A stretch of 37,425 bases of DNA, taken from positions 1 to 37,425 of the forward strand of contig CAUJHZ010000066.1 of NCBI GenBank assembly GCA_963205185.1. Reading direction: 5' to 3'. Made by a program: the position numbers and the translations under genes. The notes beneath the pieces are model-generated. The model made no database searches, was not told where the DNA came from, and saw nothing but the letters and a program-made list of their open reading frames with translations. Origin of the DNA: Planctomycetota bacterium. Its GTDB lineage: Bacteria > Planctomycetota > Phycisphaerae > Phycisphaerales > UBA5793. This document shows, in pieces, positions 17,079-25,382 of this stretch (positions within the stretch are counted from its first letter, which is position 1; every line of letters starts with the position of its first letter).

Positions 17079-18095
17079 GTGAGAATTGGTGTGAGACTCG
17101 CGCTTTGCGCGACTGGCGTCATTACAGGCATGGTGGCTCAGCCCGCGCTCGGACAGAGCGAAGTGGTCAGGCGCCAGAACTACCGGATGGTGCTCCAAGC
17201 CACTGGGGAATGGAGCGGTAACTACGATCCCGAGCAGATCGGCTTTACCGATGACACGGTCGTCCTGTACGACTACGAGGCCAGTTGTATCAATGAACTG
17301 GGTCCTGAGTACACGGACATGGGGTGCCACATCGACGCCCTGACGAGCGCGATCGAGCGGAAGGTCCCGGAGGGCTTCAGCGGCATTGCCATTCTGGACT
17401 TCGAATCCTGGCCGCTGTCGCTGTACAACAAGAATTACGAGGAGTTCCGCGAGATTCGCATCCAGGCCCAGTTGCAGCTCCACCCCGAGCTGACCTACAA
17501 GCAAGCCGAGGACCTCGCGGCGGAGATCTACCTCCCCTACATCCAGGACTTTTACCTGCGTTCGCTTCATCTGGCTCGCGCCATGCGACCCGACGCCACC
17601 TGGGGCTACTACAGCAACATCTACGCAGACCGCTGGACGCCGCAGAACGCGACCCGGCGCTGGGTGAACGACCAGTCGCTGTGGCTCTGGGACGAGGTGG
17701 ATGTGCTCTGTCCCTACGGATACACAGGCGTTGACGAGTCGGATCCGCGCCATGAGACGATCGAAGCGCTCGTGATCGACAAGACGCGCGAAGCGGTGCG
17801 CATCGCCGATCTGGTCAAGGACCGGACGGGCAAGCGACCGCTGGTTCTGACCTACCTGAATCCTCGGATCGTCTACTGGGGGATTTCGGGCCACGAAGGC
17901 GACTGGCTCACGTCCCAGCAGATGCACAATCACATCCAATCGGCTTGGGTCGGCGGCAGCGACGGATTCGTGATGTGGCAGTCTGTCGGGGACGATAAGT
18001 ATCGCCGGCCCGAGCCTGAACTCATCGATTACCTCGACACGGTGGTGCTCGACGCGGTCAAGACGCTTCGCCTTGGTCGGTGGGCCGTAGACTGA
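17079..18095 (+). CDS. Secreted GH56 (hyaluronidase)-like protein, paralog B
   Basis: A 338-residue exported protein with signal peptide cleavage expected after ALG (residue 25). It aligns with paralog A without gaps at least to residue 300. The catalytic pair is Asp107-x-Glu109 in ILDFESWP, the DFE form found in bee-venom hyaluronidase. AMRPDATWGYYS (168-179), CPYGY (211-215) and GGSDGFVMW (292-300) match the other conserved positions. Cys211 is shared by all three paralogs; an extra Cys70 is shared with paralog C. The start is a GTG with GAGGGGGAG just upstream. Two neighbouring Trp-rich segments (SLWLWDEVDV and LTYLNPRIVYWG) are also conserved in the set. The product is most likely periplasmic or released. 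Substrate unknown. Confidence 0.75.
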   Translation: MRIGVRLALCATGVITGMVAQPALGQSEVVRRQNYRMVLQATGEWSGNYDPEQIGFTDDTVVLYDYEASCINELGPEYTDMGCHIDALTSAIERKVPEGFSGIAILDFESWPLSLYNKNYEEFREIRIQAQLQLHPELTYKQAEDLAAEIYLPYIQDFYLRSLHLARAMRPDATWGYYSNIYADRWTPQNATRRWVNDQSLWLWDEVDVLCPYGYTGVDESDPRHETIEALVIDKTREAVRIADLVKDRTGKRPLVLTYLNPRIVYWGISGHEGDWLTSQQMHNHIQSAWVGGSDGFVMWQSVGDDKYRRPEPELIDYLDTVVLDAVKTLRLGRWAVD

Positions 18096-18272
18096 CGCTC
18101 CGGTCCATGCCGTCTGTGCCGAACGTGCGGCCTGCGCGACGCGTATCGATGGCGGGGTGGGGGAAACTGCGCGACATTGGTTGAAATCTGAGCCCGGTAT
18201 CGGATGCTCTATGCGAGAATCAATCGCGGGGGGCATCGATATGCGAGCGCCCGCTGCGGGAGGAGGATTTCA

Positions 18273-19577
18273 ATGCGTATCAGCGGCCTTTCCAAGTGCG
18301 TTTCAGGCCTCGTGGCGGTGCTTTGTGCCGTGCCTGTCTCGTCGTCGGCCCTCGGGCGGAGCGGAAACTCGGACTTCCATCTCTACCTGCAGACGACGGG
18401 CGACTGGAGCGGCACGTTTACCGGCGCCGATCTGGGCCTCGATTCCAACACCAGGATCCTCTACGCCCATAACGCCGGCTGCCTCTCCGAACAGGGGCCG
18501 GAATACGTGGACATGGAGGCTCACCTTGCCGCTCTGCGGAGTGGCATCGAGCGTTATATCGCCCCGGATTTCGACGGGCTCGCCATCCTCGACTACGAGG
18601 GCTACCCGCTCTCGCTGTACAACAAGAACTACTCCGCCATTCGCGAGCCGCGCATCGAGGCCGTTCTGCGTCAGCGGCCTTCGCTCTCCCAGGAAGAGGC
18701 GCTCGCCGTGGCCGACGCCGCGTATCAGCCGGCGGTGCGGCGTTTCTTCCTCGAGTCGCTCGACCTGGCCAAGCAACTGAGGCCCAACGCCAAGTGGGGC
18801 TACTACAGCCTCGTGGCGTCTGATCGCAATCAGCCGGCCGACGAGGAAACTCGGGCGCTCAATGACCGCTCGACCTGGCTTTGGGACCGCGTGGATGTCA
18901 TCTGCCCCTACTCCTACACGGGCTATTTCGAGTTGGACCCCGAGCATGAACGGATTGAGACGCTCATGCGCGATAAGGCGGAGGAAGGCGTGCGCCTGAG
19001 CCGCGGCGTCGAGAGCCGCACCGGCCGAAGGCCGCCTGTCTATCCGTACCTCAGCATCCGGACGGTGTACTGGGGCTTGTCGCAGTACGAAGGCAGTTGG
19101 GCCACGTCTGCCCAGGTGCGCAACTTCCTGACGGCCGCGCGCGACGGCGGGGCCGACGGCGTGGTGCTGTGGCAGAGCGTCAAGAACACCGACCCGCGGC
19201 GCCGCACCGAATCCGAGTACATCGACGCGATCAACACCACTCTTGCCGGCGTGCTCGAAGAGCTGGAGATGGGTTCTTTCGCCGGCACGAGCAACCACAA
19301 TCGGCGCGAGACGCGAGCCTACCACTTCATCATCAGCTCCGGTCCCAGCCGGATCATCGAGCGCGCGAAGGCCGAACTGTCCCCCGAGCAGCAGGCCAAT
19401 CTGCCGGCACTGCGCAACGAGGCGGCACGGGTCATCGCCCGGCGGACCGAGGATCGAAGCGAGCAGGTGCGGCAGCGGCTCATCACCGCGGCCCGGCAGG
19501 TCGAGCGCACCGTCCGCCGCGAGGGTGAGAACGGAGAAGGCGGCGAGGGCGGCGAGGGAGGAAACAGCGGCAACTGA
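18273..19577 (+). CDS. Secreted GH56 (hyaluronidase)-like protein, paralog C, with C-terminal extension
   Basis: A 434-residue exported protein. The signal peptide ends at ALG (residue 28). Residues 35-300 align without gaps with paralogs A and B and keep Asp107-x-Glu109 (ILDYEGYP), WGYYS (175-179), CPYSY and GGADGVVLW (292-300). The Trp after the catalytic Glu is Tyr here. About 100 extra residues follow: a charged, probably helical segment (AELSPEQQANLPALRNEA, then many Arg/Glu) and a Gly-Glu tail (GENGEGGEGGEGGNSGN) of low complexity. The extension could be a linker or a surface-attachment region; nothing in it is recognised. The ATG at 18273 has a strong AGGAGG seven bases upstream. A terminator follows the gene, so it ends the three-gene block. 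Confidence 0.72.
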   Translation: MRISGLSKCVSGLVAVLCAVPVSSSALGRSGNSDFHLYLQTTGDWSGTFTGADLGLDSNTRILYAHNAGCLSEQGPEYVDMEAHLAALRSGIERYIAPDFDGLAILDYEGYPLSLYNKNYSAIREPRIEAVLRQRPSLSQEEALAVADAAYQPAVRRFFLESLDLAKQLRPNAKWGYYSLVASDRNQPADEETRALNDRSTWLWDRVDVICPYSYTGYFELDPEHERIETLMRDKAEEGVRLSRGVESRTGRRPPVYPYLSIRTVYWGLSQYEGSWATSAQVRNFLTAARDGGADGVVLWQSVKNTDPRRRTESEYIDAINTTLAGVLEELEMGSFAGTSNHNRRETRAYHFIISSGPSRIIERAKAELSPEQQANLPALRNEAARVIARRTEDRSEQVRQRLITAARQVERTVRREGENGEGGEGGEGGNSGN

Positions 19578-19619
19578 AATTGCTCCCGAGCAGCCAAAAT
19601 CGCAGAACCAGTCATTTCC

Positions 19620-19657
19620 ATGCCCCTTCGCACCGTCGAAGGGGCATACTTCTTTCT
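19620..19657 (+). terminator. Rho-independent terminator after the hyaluronidase-like genes
   Basis: ATGCCCCTTCG (19620-19630) and CGAAGGGGCAT (19637-19647) form a perfect 11-base-pair stem with a six-base loop, followed by ACTTCTTTCT. It lies about 40 bases past the paralog C stop and separates it from the next gene. Confidence 0.85.
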
Positions 19658-19756
19658 CGGATTCCCATAGGATTGTGACGAAGACTCACGGAGTCGCAGC
19701 GGCCCGCGGAAGTCCTGCGGTCCAACGCTCCCGCAAGTCGCACGAGGTTTTCTGAT

Positions 19757-21112
19757 ATGCCGCATCTGTCTGCACCATTGCTGCTGGCGATGATCGTCGG
19801 AGGGACGGTCGGTCTCATCATCGCCCTGGCGGCGACCGGCCGGCCCGTGCGCGGCGTGTGGATCGTGGCGGGGATGCTGCTCGCGGCGGGGCTGGGCGTT
19901 CAGGTGAACTGGCTGGGCCGGCTGGTGGTAACCTTCTGGACGCCGATCCAGATCTATCGATCGCCGCTGTTTCTGAGCGGCGGGGCGCTGCTTTTTATCG
20001 TGATCATCGGGCTCTTCGCGCGGCGATCGCTGCAGCGCCTCGCGGCGCCGACCGTATTTCTGCTGATCATCGCCGGCTTCGCCGGGCTGCTGCGGCTGGT
20101 GCACGGCGACCCGAAAGACGGCGTGGCGACGCTGGGCTTCGCGATCGCCACGCTGATGCCGCTGGGCTACTTCGGAACTTCCTTTGCCGGCGAATGGACC
20201 GACTGGCACAAACTCTTTCGCGCCCTGACCGTCGCGAATGTCATCTGGATCCTCGGCGTATTCGTACAGCTGGTCGTTAATCCCTCGGTGCTCACGGTGA
20301 GTAATTCCGCGCGATTCGTCGGCCTGACCGGCAATCCGCAACACTGCGCCGTGTTCCTGAGCATCATGTGCGTGCTGCTGCTCTGGCTGGCCATGAATGA
20401 TCCGCAGCGGCGGTACCTGGGCATCTGGATCGCGCTGCTTGGCATCGACGGCGTGCTTCTGCTGTGGACCGGCTCGCGCACCGGCCTGCTCATGGCCCTG
20501 ACAGGCAGCAGTCTCATCCTCTGGCGGCGCATGGGCCAGGCCATTCTCCTGCTGCCCATCGCGGCGGTGGTCGCGTTCGCGGCGATTGAGTTCGTGCCGG
20601 GCCTGGACATCGGCTCCGCGTCTTCCCGCCTCACCTCCGTCGAAAACACACGCGCCAGCGTCTGGCTCACGCTGCTCAAGGAGGGGATGGAGAATCCGAT
20701 CATCGGTGTGGGCGTGGACGCGACCAAGTCGCAGGACGCCAGCGAGAACAGCTACCTGCTCGCGTGGGCGGCATACGGCTTCGGGATGGTCATCGTGCTC
20801 ATCGGGCTGATGATCGTTTCCGCCGCGCAGGCCTTTCGCCTGCTCCGCGCCCGGTCCTGGCTGGGCGATCAGGCGCCGCTGGCGGATCTTGTCTGCGCGT
20901 ATTACCCGATGTTCTTCCTCGGGGCTCTCTTCGAAGGCTACATCATGGCTCGGGTGAGCGTGACGCTCGTGTTCCTGGTGTTGTACAGTTCGCTGGGAAT
21001 CGTTCTGCTGCGAGCGCTTGCTGCGGAGCAGGAGTATGAACCGGTCGAAGCCGCTCGGGGCGACTCGATGGATCTCGACCCGGCCGGTCTGGCGCCGTCA
21101 GCCTACGGCTGA
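19757..21112 (+). CDS. O-antigen ligase/polymerase-like membrane protein
   Basis: A 451-residue integral membrane protein with about 10-12 hydrophobic helices. It has the pattern of the Wzy_C / O-antigen ligase family, which joins or polymerises sugar repeat units on the periplasmic face. Visible family features are RFVGLTGNPQHCAVFLS, LLWTGSRTGLLMALTGS and a large loop with R-x-S-V-W-x-x-L-L-K-E-G-M-E-N-P-I-I-G-V-G, the usual conserved region before the last helices. The start at 19757 is preceded by GAGG. It follows the terminator of the preceding block, with a 179-base gap, and leads toward the methyltransferase and glycosyltransferase genes. Whether it is a ligase or a polymerase cannot be told from the sequence. 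Confidence 0.8.
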   Translation: MPHLSAPLLLAMIVGGTVGLIIALAATGRPVRGVWIVAGMLLAAGLGVQVNWLGRLVVTFWTPIQIYRSPLFLSGGALLFIVIIGLFARRSLQRLAAPTVFLLIIAGFAGLLRLVHGDPKDGVATLGFAIATLMPLGYFGTSFAGEWTDWHKLFRALTVANVIWILGVFVQLVVNPSVLTVSNSARFVGLTGNPQHCAVFLSIMCVLLLWLAMNDPQRRYLGIWIALLGIDGVLLLWTGSRTGLLMALTGSSLILWRRMGQAILLLPIAAVVAFAAIEFVPGLDIGSASSRLTSVENTRASVWLTLLKEGMENPIIGVGVDATKSQDASENSYLLAWAAYGFGMVIVLIGLMIVSAAQAFRLLRARSWLGDQAPLADLVCAYYPMFFLGALFEGYIMARVSVTLVFLVLYSSLGIVLLRALAAEQEYEPVEAARGDSMDLDPAGLAPSAYG

Positions 21113-21249
21113 GCCGGGCAGCCCGCGAGACGACAGGACCGGCATCTTGCTGCAGGTGGCCGGGGCAGGGGCATCCCTACACTGTGTCTCCGGCCCAAGC
21201 CGATAGCAGTGCCGGGCAAGGCCCTCGGAAGCAGAGGAAGTGAACCGAC

Positions 21250-21987
21250 ATGCCGCCGACCACCGCGCCAAATGCCCCGGCTCGTGAAACCGCCTACTCC
21301 GAGGCCCAGGCTGCCGCGTACGACGACAAGCGATTCACCAGCCCCGCCGGGCGGCGCATCCACGCCTTCGAGCGCGACATCCTTCTCGAGGCGCTGGCGC
21401 ACGTGGACCGCAACGGGCGGATTCTCGAAGTCGGCTGCGGAACGGGTCGCTTGCTCCTCGAAGCGAGAAGCGCGGGCTACAACGTCGGCGGGCTCGACGC
21501 GTCGCCGCACATGCTCGAGAAACTCAATCAGAAGATCGCCGGTCGAGGCGGGGAGTTCGAAATGGTCGTCGGGCAGGCGGCTCAGACCGGCAGACCCGAT
21601 GCCTCCTACGACTTCATATACGCGATCCGCCTGCTCAATCAGACCGAATCGCCGGCTTATGCCCTCGATGTGGTCTCCGAGATGCTTCGCCTGGCCCGGC
21701 CGGGCGCATACGTGCTGGCCGAGTTCGTCAACGGCCGCCGGCCGCGCTGGGGCGACAACAAGCGCTCGACGACGCGGCTGACTCCCGAAGAGGTGATCGA
21801 GCGAGGCCGCCACCGTGGGGGTGAGTTCGTGTACACCCGCGGAGCATTCTTCCTGAGCATGCAGGCGTACAACGCCGTGCCCGGCTGGCTCGCGCCGGCC
21901 GTCGCGGGATGCGATCGCCTGCTGTCGCGGCTGATGCCGCGCCTGTGCAGCCGGTGCTACGTCTTGTTTCGCCGGGCAGGCGAATGA
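21250..21987 (+). CDS. SAM-dependent methyltransferase (class I)
   Basis: A 245-residue cytoplasmic methyltransferase. Motif I is ILEVGCGTGRLLLEA (about 58-72), which binds S-adenosylmethionine. The acidic residue that ends strand 2 is in VGGLDASPHML. Motif IV is YDFIYAIRLLNQ, and ARPGAYVLAEFVNG follows. This is the fold of the Methyltransf_11/25 type; the substrate is not determined. The start at 21250 is the first good ATG after the previous gene. Its stop overlaps the start of the following glycosyltransferase as ATGA, so the two are probably translationally coupled and act on the same surface sugar or lipid. Confidence 0.85.
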   Translation: MPPTTAPNAPARETAYSEAQAAAYDDKRFTSPAGRRIHAFERDILLEALAHVDRNGRILEVGCGTGRLLLEARSAGYNVGGLDASPHMLEKLNQKIAGRGGEFEMVVGQAAQTGRPDASYDFIYAIRLLNQTESPAYALDVVSEMLRLARPGAYVLAEFVNGRRPRWGDNKRSTTRLTPEEVIERGRHRGGEFVYTRGAFFLSMQAYNAVPGWLAPAVAGCDRLLSRLMPRLCSRCYVLFRRAGE

Positions 21988-23141
21988 AGATCGGCATCTA
22001 CGCCTCCATGCTGGCCAGCGAAATCGGCCATGAGCACAACGTCTCAGGGCACATCCAGGTGCCGGCCCAATCCGCCCGGCTCCTGCACCAGGCCGGTCAC
22101 GAGGTGCATCTCATCACCAACGAGTTCGGGCCGCAGCACACCTTTCCGGCAATGATGCCACGGGACCTGCGCACGCACTTCGTCGTCGATGCGCGCGTGC
22201 GGCCGGAGAAGATGCGCGGCGCCCGCTCGACCGACGGCGTTCGCCCGGGCGCGCTGCTGCGGCAGGTCTCGCAGATCCGGCGCATCATGCGTCGCCAGCG
22301 GCTCGACGTGCTGCACGTCTTCGGCTTCATGCGAACGGCCCAGCTCGGCGGCGCGCTGGCCGCCTCAGCGGTGCGCTCCCCCGTCGTCGCCACCGTGCTC
22401 AATGGCGAAGTTTCGAGAAGCGGCGGCCGGGTTGGACGCTGGCTTCTGCGCCGGCTCGACGCCGTTTGCTCTGCGACCTCGTACGTGGCCCGGCAGTATG
22501 AGAGCCTGGGCCTGACCGTGGCGCAGATCCGACATGGCGTCATCCGCGATCTGCGGGCCGAAGAGGGCTTCAATCCCGCCGCCACTCGCAATCGCGTGCT
22601 CTTCTGGCGCGACGCCAATGAGATGAACGGCGGCGATCTGAGCCTGGCTGCATTCGACGCGCTGGCGCCCAGGTTCCCGCAGTTCACGTTCACGATGGCG
22701 ATTCGCCCGGCGTGGAATGAAGTGCCGGGCGTCGATGATCTGCCTCGTCGGCATCCCAACGTGCACATCCACCGCTTCCCTTACGAGCCGGGCATGAGCC
22801 TGGCCAGACTCATGAGCGAGTCGCTGCTGGTGGTGCTGCCGTTTCGCAAACTGTCCGTCGAGCCGCAATTCGCCATCGCCGAGAGCCTGGCGTCCGGCGT
22901 CGCGGTCATCACTTCCGACGTGCAGTCGAGTCCTGAACTCATCGAGCGCGGCGTGACCGGCGAGACGGCGCCGGCCGGCGACGCCGAGGCGCTGACCAGA
23001 GCGATCGACCGCCTGCTCTCCAGCCCCGAGCGACTTGGCGCGATGGGCAAGGCGGCCGCCCAGCGCTTCGCGCAGCAGTGGAACTGGTCGAACTACGTGA
23101 GTGAACTCGAAGCGCTGTACGGGCGCCTCATCCGGCATTGA
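21984..23141 (+). CDS. GT4-family glycosyltransferase
   Basis: A 385-residue GT-B fold glycosyltransferase. The N-terminal Rossmann-like domain starts MKIGIYASMLASE and holds HVF-type signature (VLHVFGFMRTAQLGG). The C-terminal nucleotide-sugar domain contains PYEPGMSLARLMSESLLVVLPF and PQFAIAESLASGVAVITSD, with Glu residues in the expected E-x7-E-like position for retaining GT4 enzymes. The donor and acceptor are not predictable. The ATG at 21984 overlaps the stop of the methyltransferase; an upstream in-frame start at 21909 would overlap that gene by 79 bases and is not supported. It converges with another GT4 gene, leaving 9 bases between the two stops. Confidence 0.88.
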   Translation: MKIGIYASMLASEIGHEHNVSGHIQVPAQSARLLHQAGHEVHLITNEFGPQHTFPAMMPRDLRTHFVVDARVRPEKMRGARSTDGVRPGALLRQVSQIRRIMRRQRLDVLHVFGFMRTAQLGGALAASAVRSPVVATVLNGEVSRSGGRVGRWLLRRLDAVCSATSYVARQYESLGLTVAQIRHGVIRDLRAEEGFNPAATRNRVLFWRDANEMNGGDLSLAAFDALAPRFPQFTFTMAIRPAWNEVPGVDDLPRRHPNVHIHRFPYEPGMSLARLMSESLLVVLPFRKLSVEPQFAIAESLASGVAVITSDVQSSPELIERGVTGETAPAGDAEALTRAIDRLLSSPERLGAMGKAAAQRFAQQWNWSNYVSELEALYGRLIRH

Positions 23142-23150
23142 GACGATCCG

Positions 23151-24296
23151 CTACGCGCGCACCACTGCGGCATACATCGCATCGATCTTTCCCGCAATCA
23201 CATCCCAGCGGAACGTGCGCTCCACCCACGGCCGGGCGTGCGCGCCCATCTCCGCCAGGCGCGACCGATCGGCGAGCATGGCTTCGAGCTTCGCAGCGAG
23301 CGGCTCGACGCGGCAGGGCACGACCTCGCCCACGCCCGCTGCCGCTACCTCGCCCTGAATGTTGACCTGATCTGAGATGAGCACCGGCGTGCCCACGCCC
23401 AGCGCCTCGATCACCGACACGCCGAAGTTTTCCTGGTAACTGGGCAGGCAGAACAGATCCGCATCGCGCAGCGCTTCGAGGCGACCGCGACCGGCGATCA
23501 TGCCCGGAAAGATCACGCGATCACCAATGCCAAGTTGCTGCGCCCGAGCCTGCAGATGCGTGAGGTACTCCGGCTCGCCGGGCCCGATGATTGCCAGCAT
23601 GGCCTGCCGATCCGCAAGCCGCGCAAAGGCGGGAAGCAGCAGGTCGAGACCCTTCTTGTGATGCACGCGGCTGAGGAACATGACCAGCGGCCGGTCGCCG
23701 ATGCCGTGCGCTGCGCGAAAGGCGCCGCGCACCGGCTGCAACTCGAATTCGCCCCAGTCGAGGCCGTTGGCAATGACGTGCGCCGGCGGCGCCAGGCCGA
23801 GCGGCTCGACGAGCCGGCGCTCCGTCTCCGTGGTGAAGTGCAGCGCCGCGGCGCGGTTCAGATCGCGCCGGCCGCGCAGCAGAAGGAACGCTCGCTTTCT
23901 GAGTCGCCCTTGATTGAGCGACCACGGATCGAGCATGCCGCAGGGCCTGAAGATATAGGGCACGCGGGCCGTGCGCGCTTTGGCCGCCGCGACATGCGGC
24001 GCGTGCTGCCAGAGGCCGTGGATGTGCACGAGATCGACGCCTGTTCTGAGGCGCTCGTCGATCATCTCGACCGTGCGCGGCCCCTTTGCAAACGGCCCGC
24101 GCGCCGGGCCGCCGGCTGCAAGCCGGGCGGCGCCGAGACCGGCCGACACGTCGCGCACGCGCGCCGGGTCATCGGCCGTGATGATGTGCACTTCGTGGCC
24201 GCACGCCTCCGACTGCACGCGCGCCAGCCGGGCCAGCACATTGGCCGGGCCGCCGGTTTGCGGGTCGATCGAGGTGCACACATGCAGAATCTTCAT
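23151..24296 (-). CDS. GT4-family glycosyltransferase (second)
   Basis: A 381-residue GT-B glycosyltransferase. It opens MKILHVCTSIDPQTGGPANVLARLA, then carries VDLVHIHGLWQHAPHVAA and a central VMFLSRVHHKKGLDLLLPAFARL, the glycine-rich/nucleotide-sugar-binding start of Glycos_transf_1. SYQENFGVSVIEALGVGTPVLISDQVNI holds the conserved E-N-F-G-x-x-x-x-E-A motif of retaining GT4 enzymes. It is clearer to this family than its plus-strand neighbour. The donor is unknown. It lies last in a minus-strand run that begins with the FlgI-domain gene, 12 bases after the endonuclease/exonuclease/phosphatase gene. Its product probably acts on the same surface polysaccharide, but the context is mixed. Confidence 0.92.
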   Translation of the reverse strand: MKILHVCTSIDPQTGGPANVLARLARVQSEACGHEVHIITADDPARVRDVSAGLGAARLAAGGPARGPFAKGPRTVEMIDERLRTGVDLVHIHGLWQHAPHVAAAKARTARVPYIFRPCGMLDPWSLNQGRLRKRAFLLLRGRRDLNRAAALHFTTETERRLVEPLGLAPPAHVIANGLDWGEFELQPVRGAFRAAHGIGDRPLVMFLSRVHHKKGLDLLLPAFARLADRQAMLAIIGPGEPEYLTHLQARAQQLGIGDRVIFPGMIAGRGRLEALRDADLFCLPSYQENFGVSVIEALGVGTPVLISDQVNIQGEVAAAGVGEVVPCRVEPLAAKLEAMLADRSRLAEMGAHARPWVERTFRWDVIAGKIDAMYAAVVRA

Positions 24297-24308
24297 CGCG
24301 ATCTCGTT

Positions 24309-25382
24309 CTATCGACCATTCTCGCCCTCATGGCGGACCGGCGGCGTGGGCAGCGAAAGTGTGACCAGAATCGGCCGGTGATCTGAGCCGATGTCTTCGA
24401 GCACTTCACGCGAGAGCAGTCGCACTTCAGGCGACACCCACACGCGATCGAGCGTCAGCCGCGCGGGTGCGGGCCAATCGCTGGGCCAGGTGCCTTCGAT
24501 GCCGCCAAGCCGGTCGGAGGGGACCAGGCCGCTGCGGCTGAGCATGATGCGATGTCGGTAGCCGCTGGGAGTGGAGTTGAAGTCACCTCCGATGACCACG
24601 GGCACGCCGGTAGGCAGCAGCTGCTGGCGGCAGACCTCGGCCAGCAGCGAGGTCCACTCGTTGCCGCGCATCCACGACGCCGCTTCGCGCGGGCTGGGCG
24701 GATGCATCGCCGTCAGGAGGTAGCGCCCGCTGGGGTCTTCGATGAAGCACGATCGACGGTAGGCGAAGAGGTGCTGGTAGCGCTGGTCGTCGCCGTCGAA
24801 GTGCAGGCGGTGCATCGGGTGGCGGCTGAGCATCATGTCGCGCCACAGCATGCCGCGCTCCGGGCCGATCGCGAAAGGCAGAATCGATCGGACGGTTTCG
24901 TTCTCCGACAGATAGGCTTCGAGTCCCGGCTGAACCTCGATGGCGACGAGGACGTCGGGCCGGACCCGCTCGATGAGCGAGATCAGCCCATCCAGCGCGA
25001 CGTGGCTGCCGTGCACGTTCGCTTCGAGCACGTGGACAACGTGGCTGCCGGGCTCGCCGCCGGCTGGAGTCGCCGCGCTCGGGCTGACGATTACCCAGCG
25101 CACCGGCCACGCGGCCACGAGCGCGAGCATGACCGCCGCTGCGGCCGCCGGCCATCGCCGCCTGGCCGCCGCTGCCAAGGCGGTAAGCAGCGCGGGAACG
25201 CACGCGAAGTAACTCACGTTGGCCAGCAGATCGATGGGCCAGGCAAGCGCGGCAAAGAACCGGCTCAGCGCCGCCAGCGCCAGCACGAGGATCCACAGCC
25301 ACCACAGCGCGCTGCACACGCGGCGGCGGGCCGGGCGTCGCGGAGCCACGCCGCCATCTACTTTTTCTTCACGGTCAGCCAC
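24309..25382 (-). CDS. Membrane-anchored endonuclease/exonuclease/phosphatase-family protein
   Basis: A protein of about 357 residues. About three hydrophobic segments (residues 25-105) anchor it in the membrane. The rest is an endonuclease/exonuclease/phosphatase domain: LEANVHGS near 118, a catalytic Glu in VLVAIEVQPG, VVIGGDFNSTPSG, and the final catalytic His-containing GSDHRPILVTL. These motifs bind the metal and the phosphate. The arrangement matches the YafD/YdjV-like membrane EEP proteins, whose substrate is not settled. It could be a phosphodiesterase rather than a nuclease. The start is uncertain: GTG 25382 overlaps the thiD stop by 25 bases, while GTG 25349 lies just after it. Either way the two genes are linked. 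Confidence 0.78.
   Translation of the reverse strand: MADREEKVDGGVAPRRPARRRVCSALWWLWILVLALAALSRFFAALAWPIDLLANVSYFACVPALLTALAAAARRRWPAAAAAVMLALVAAWPVRWVIVSPSAATPAGGEPGSHVVHVLEANVHGSHVALDGLISLIERVRPDVLVAIEVQPGLEAYLSENETVRSILPFAIGPERGMLWRDMMLSRHPMHRLHFDGDDQRYQHLFAYRRSCFIEDPSGRYLLTAMHPPSPREAASWMRGNEWTSLLAEVCRQQLLPTGVPVVIGGDFNSTPSGYRHRIMLSRSGLVPSDRLGGIEGTWPSDWPAPARLTLDRVWVSPEVRLLSREVLEDIGSDHRPILVTLSLPTPPVRHEGENGR

Noticed and set aside
17052-18236. 394-codon minus-strand frame opposite paralog B
   Set aside because: It mirrors the conserved hyaluronidase-like gene and has no independent features. Similar mirror frames lie opposite paralogs A and C.
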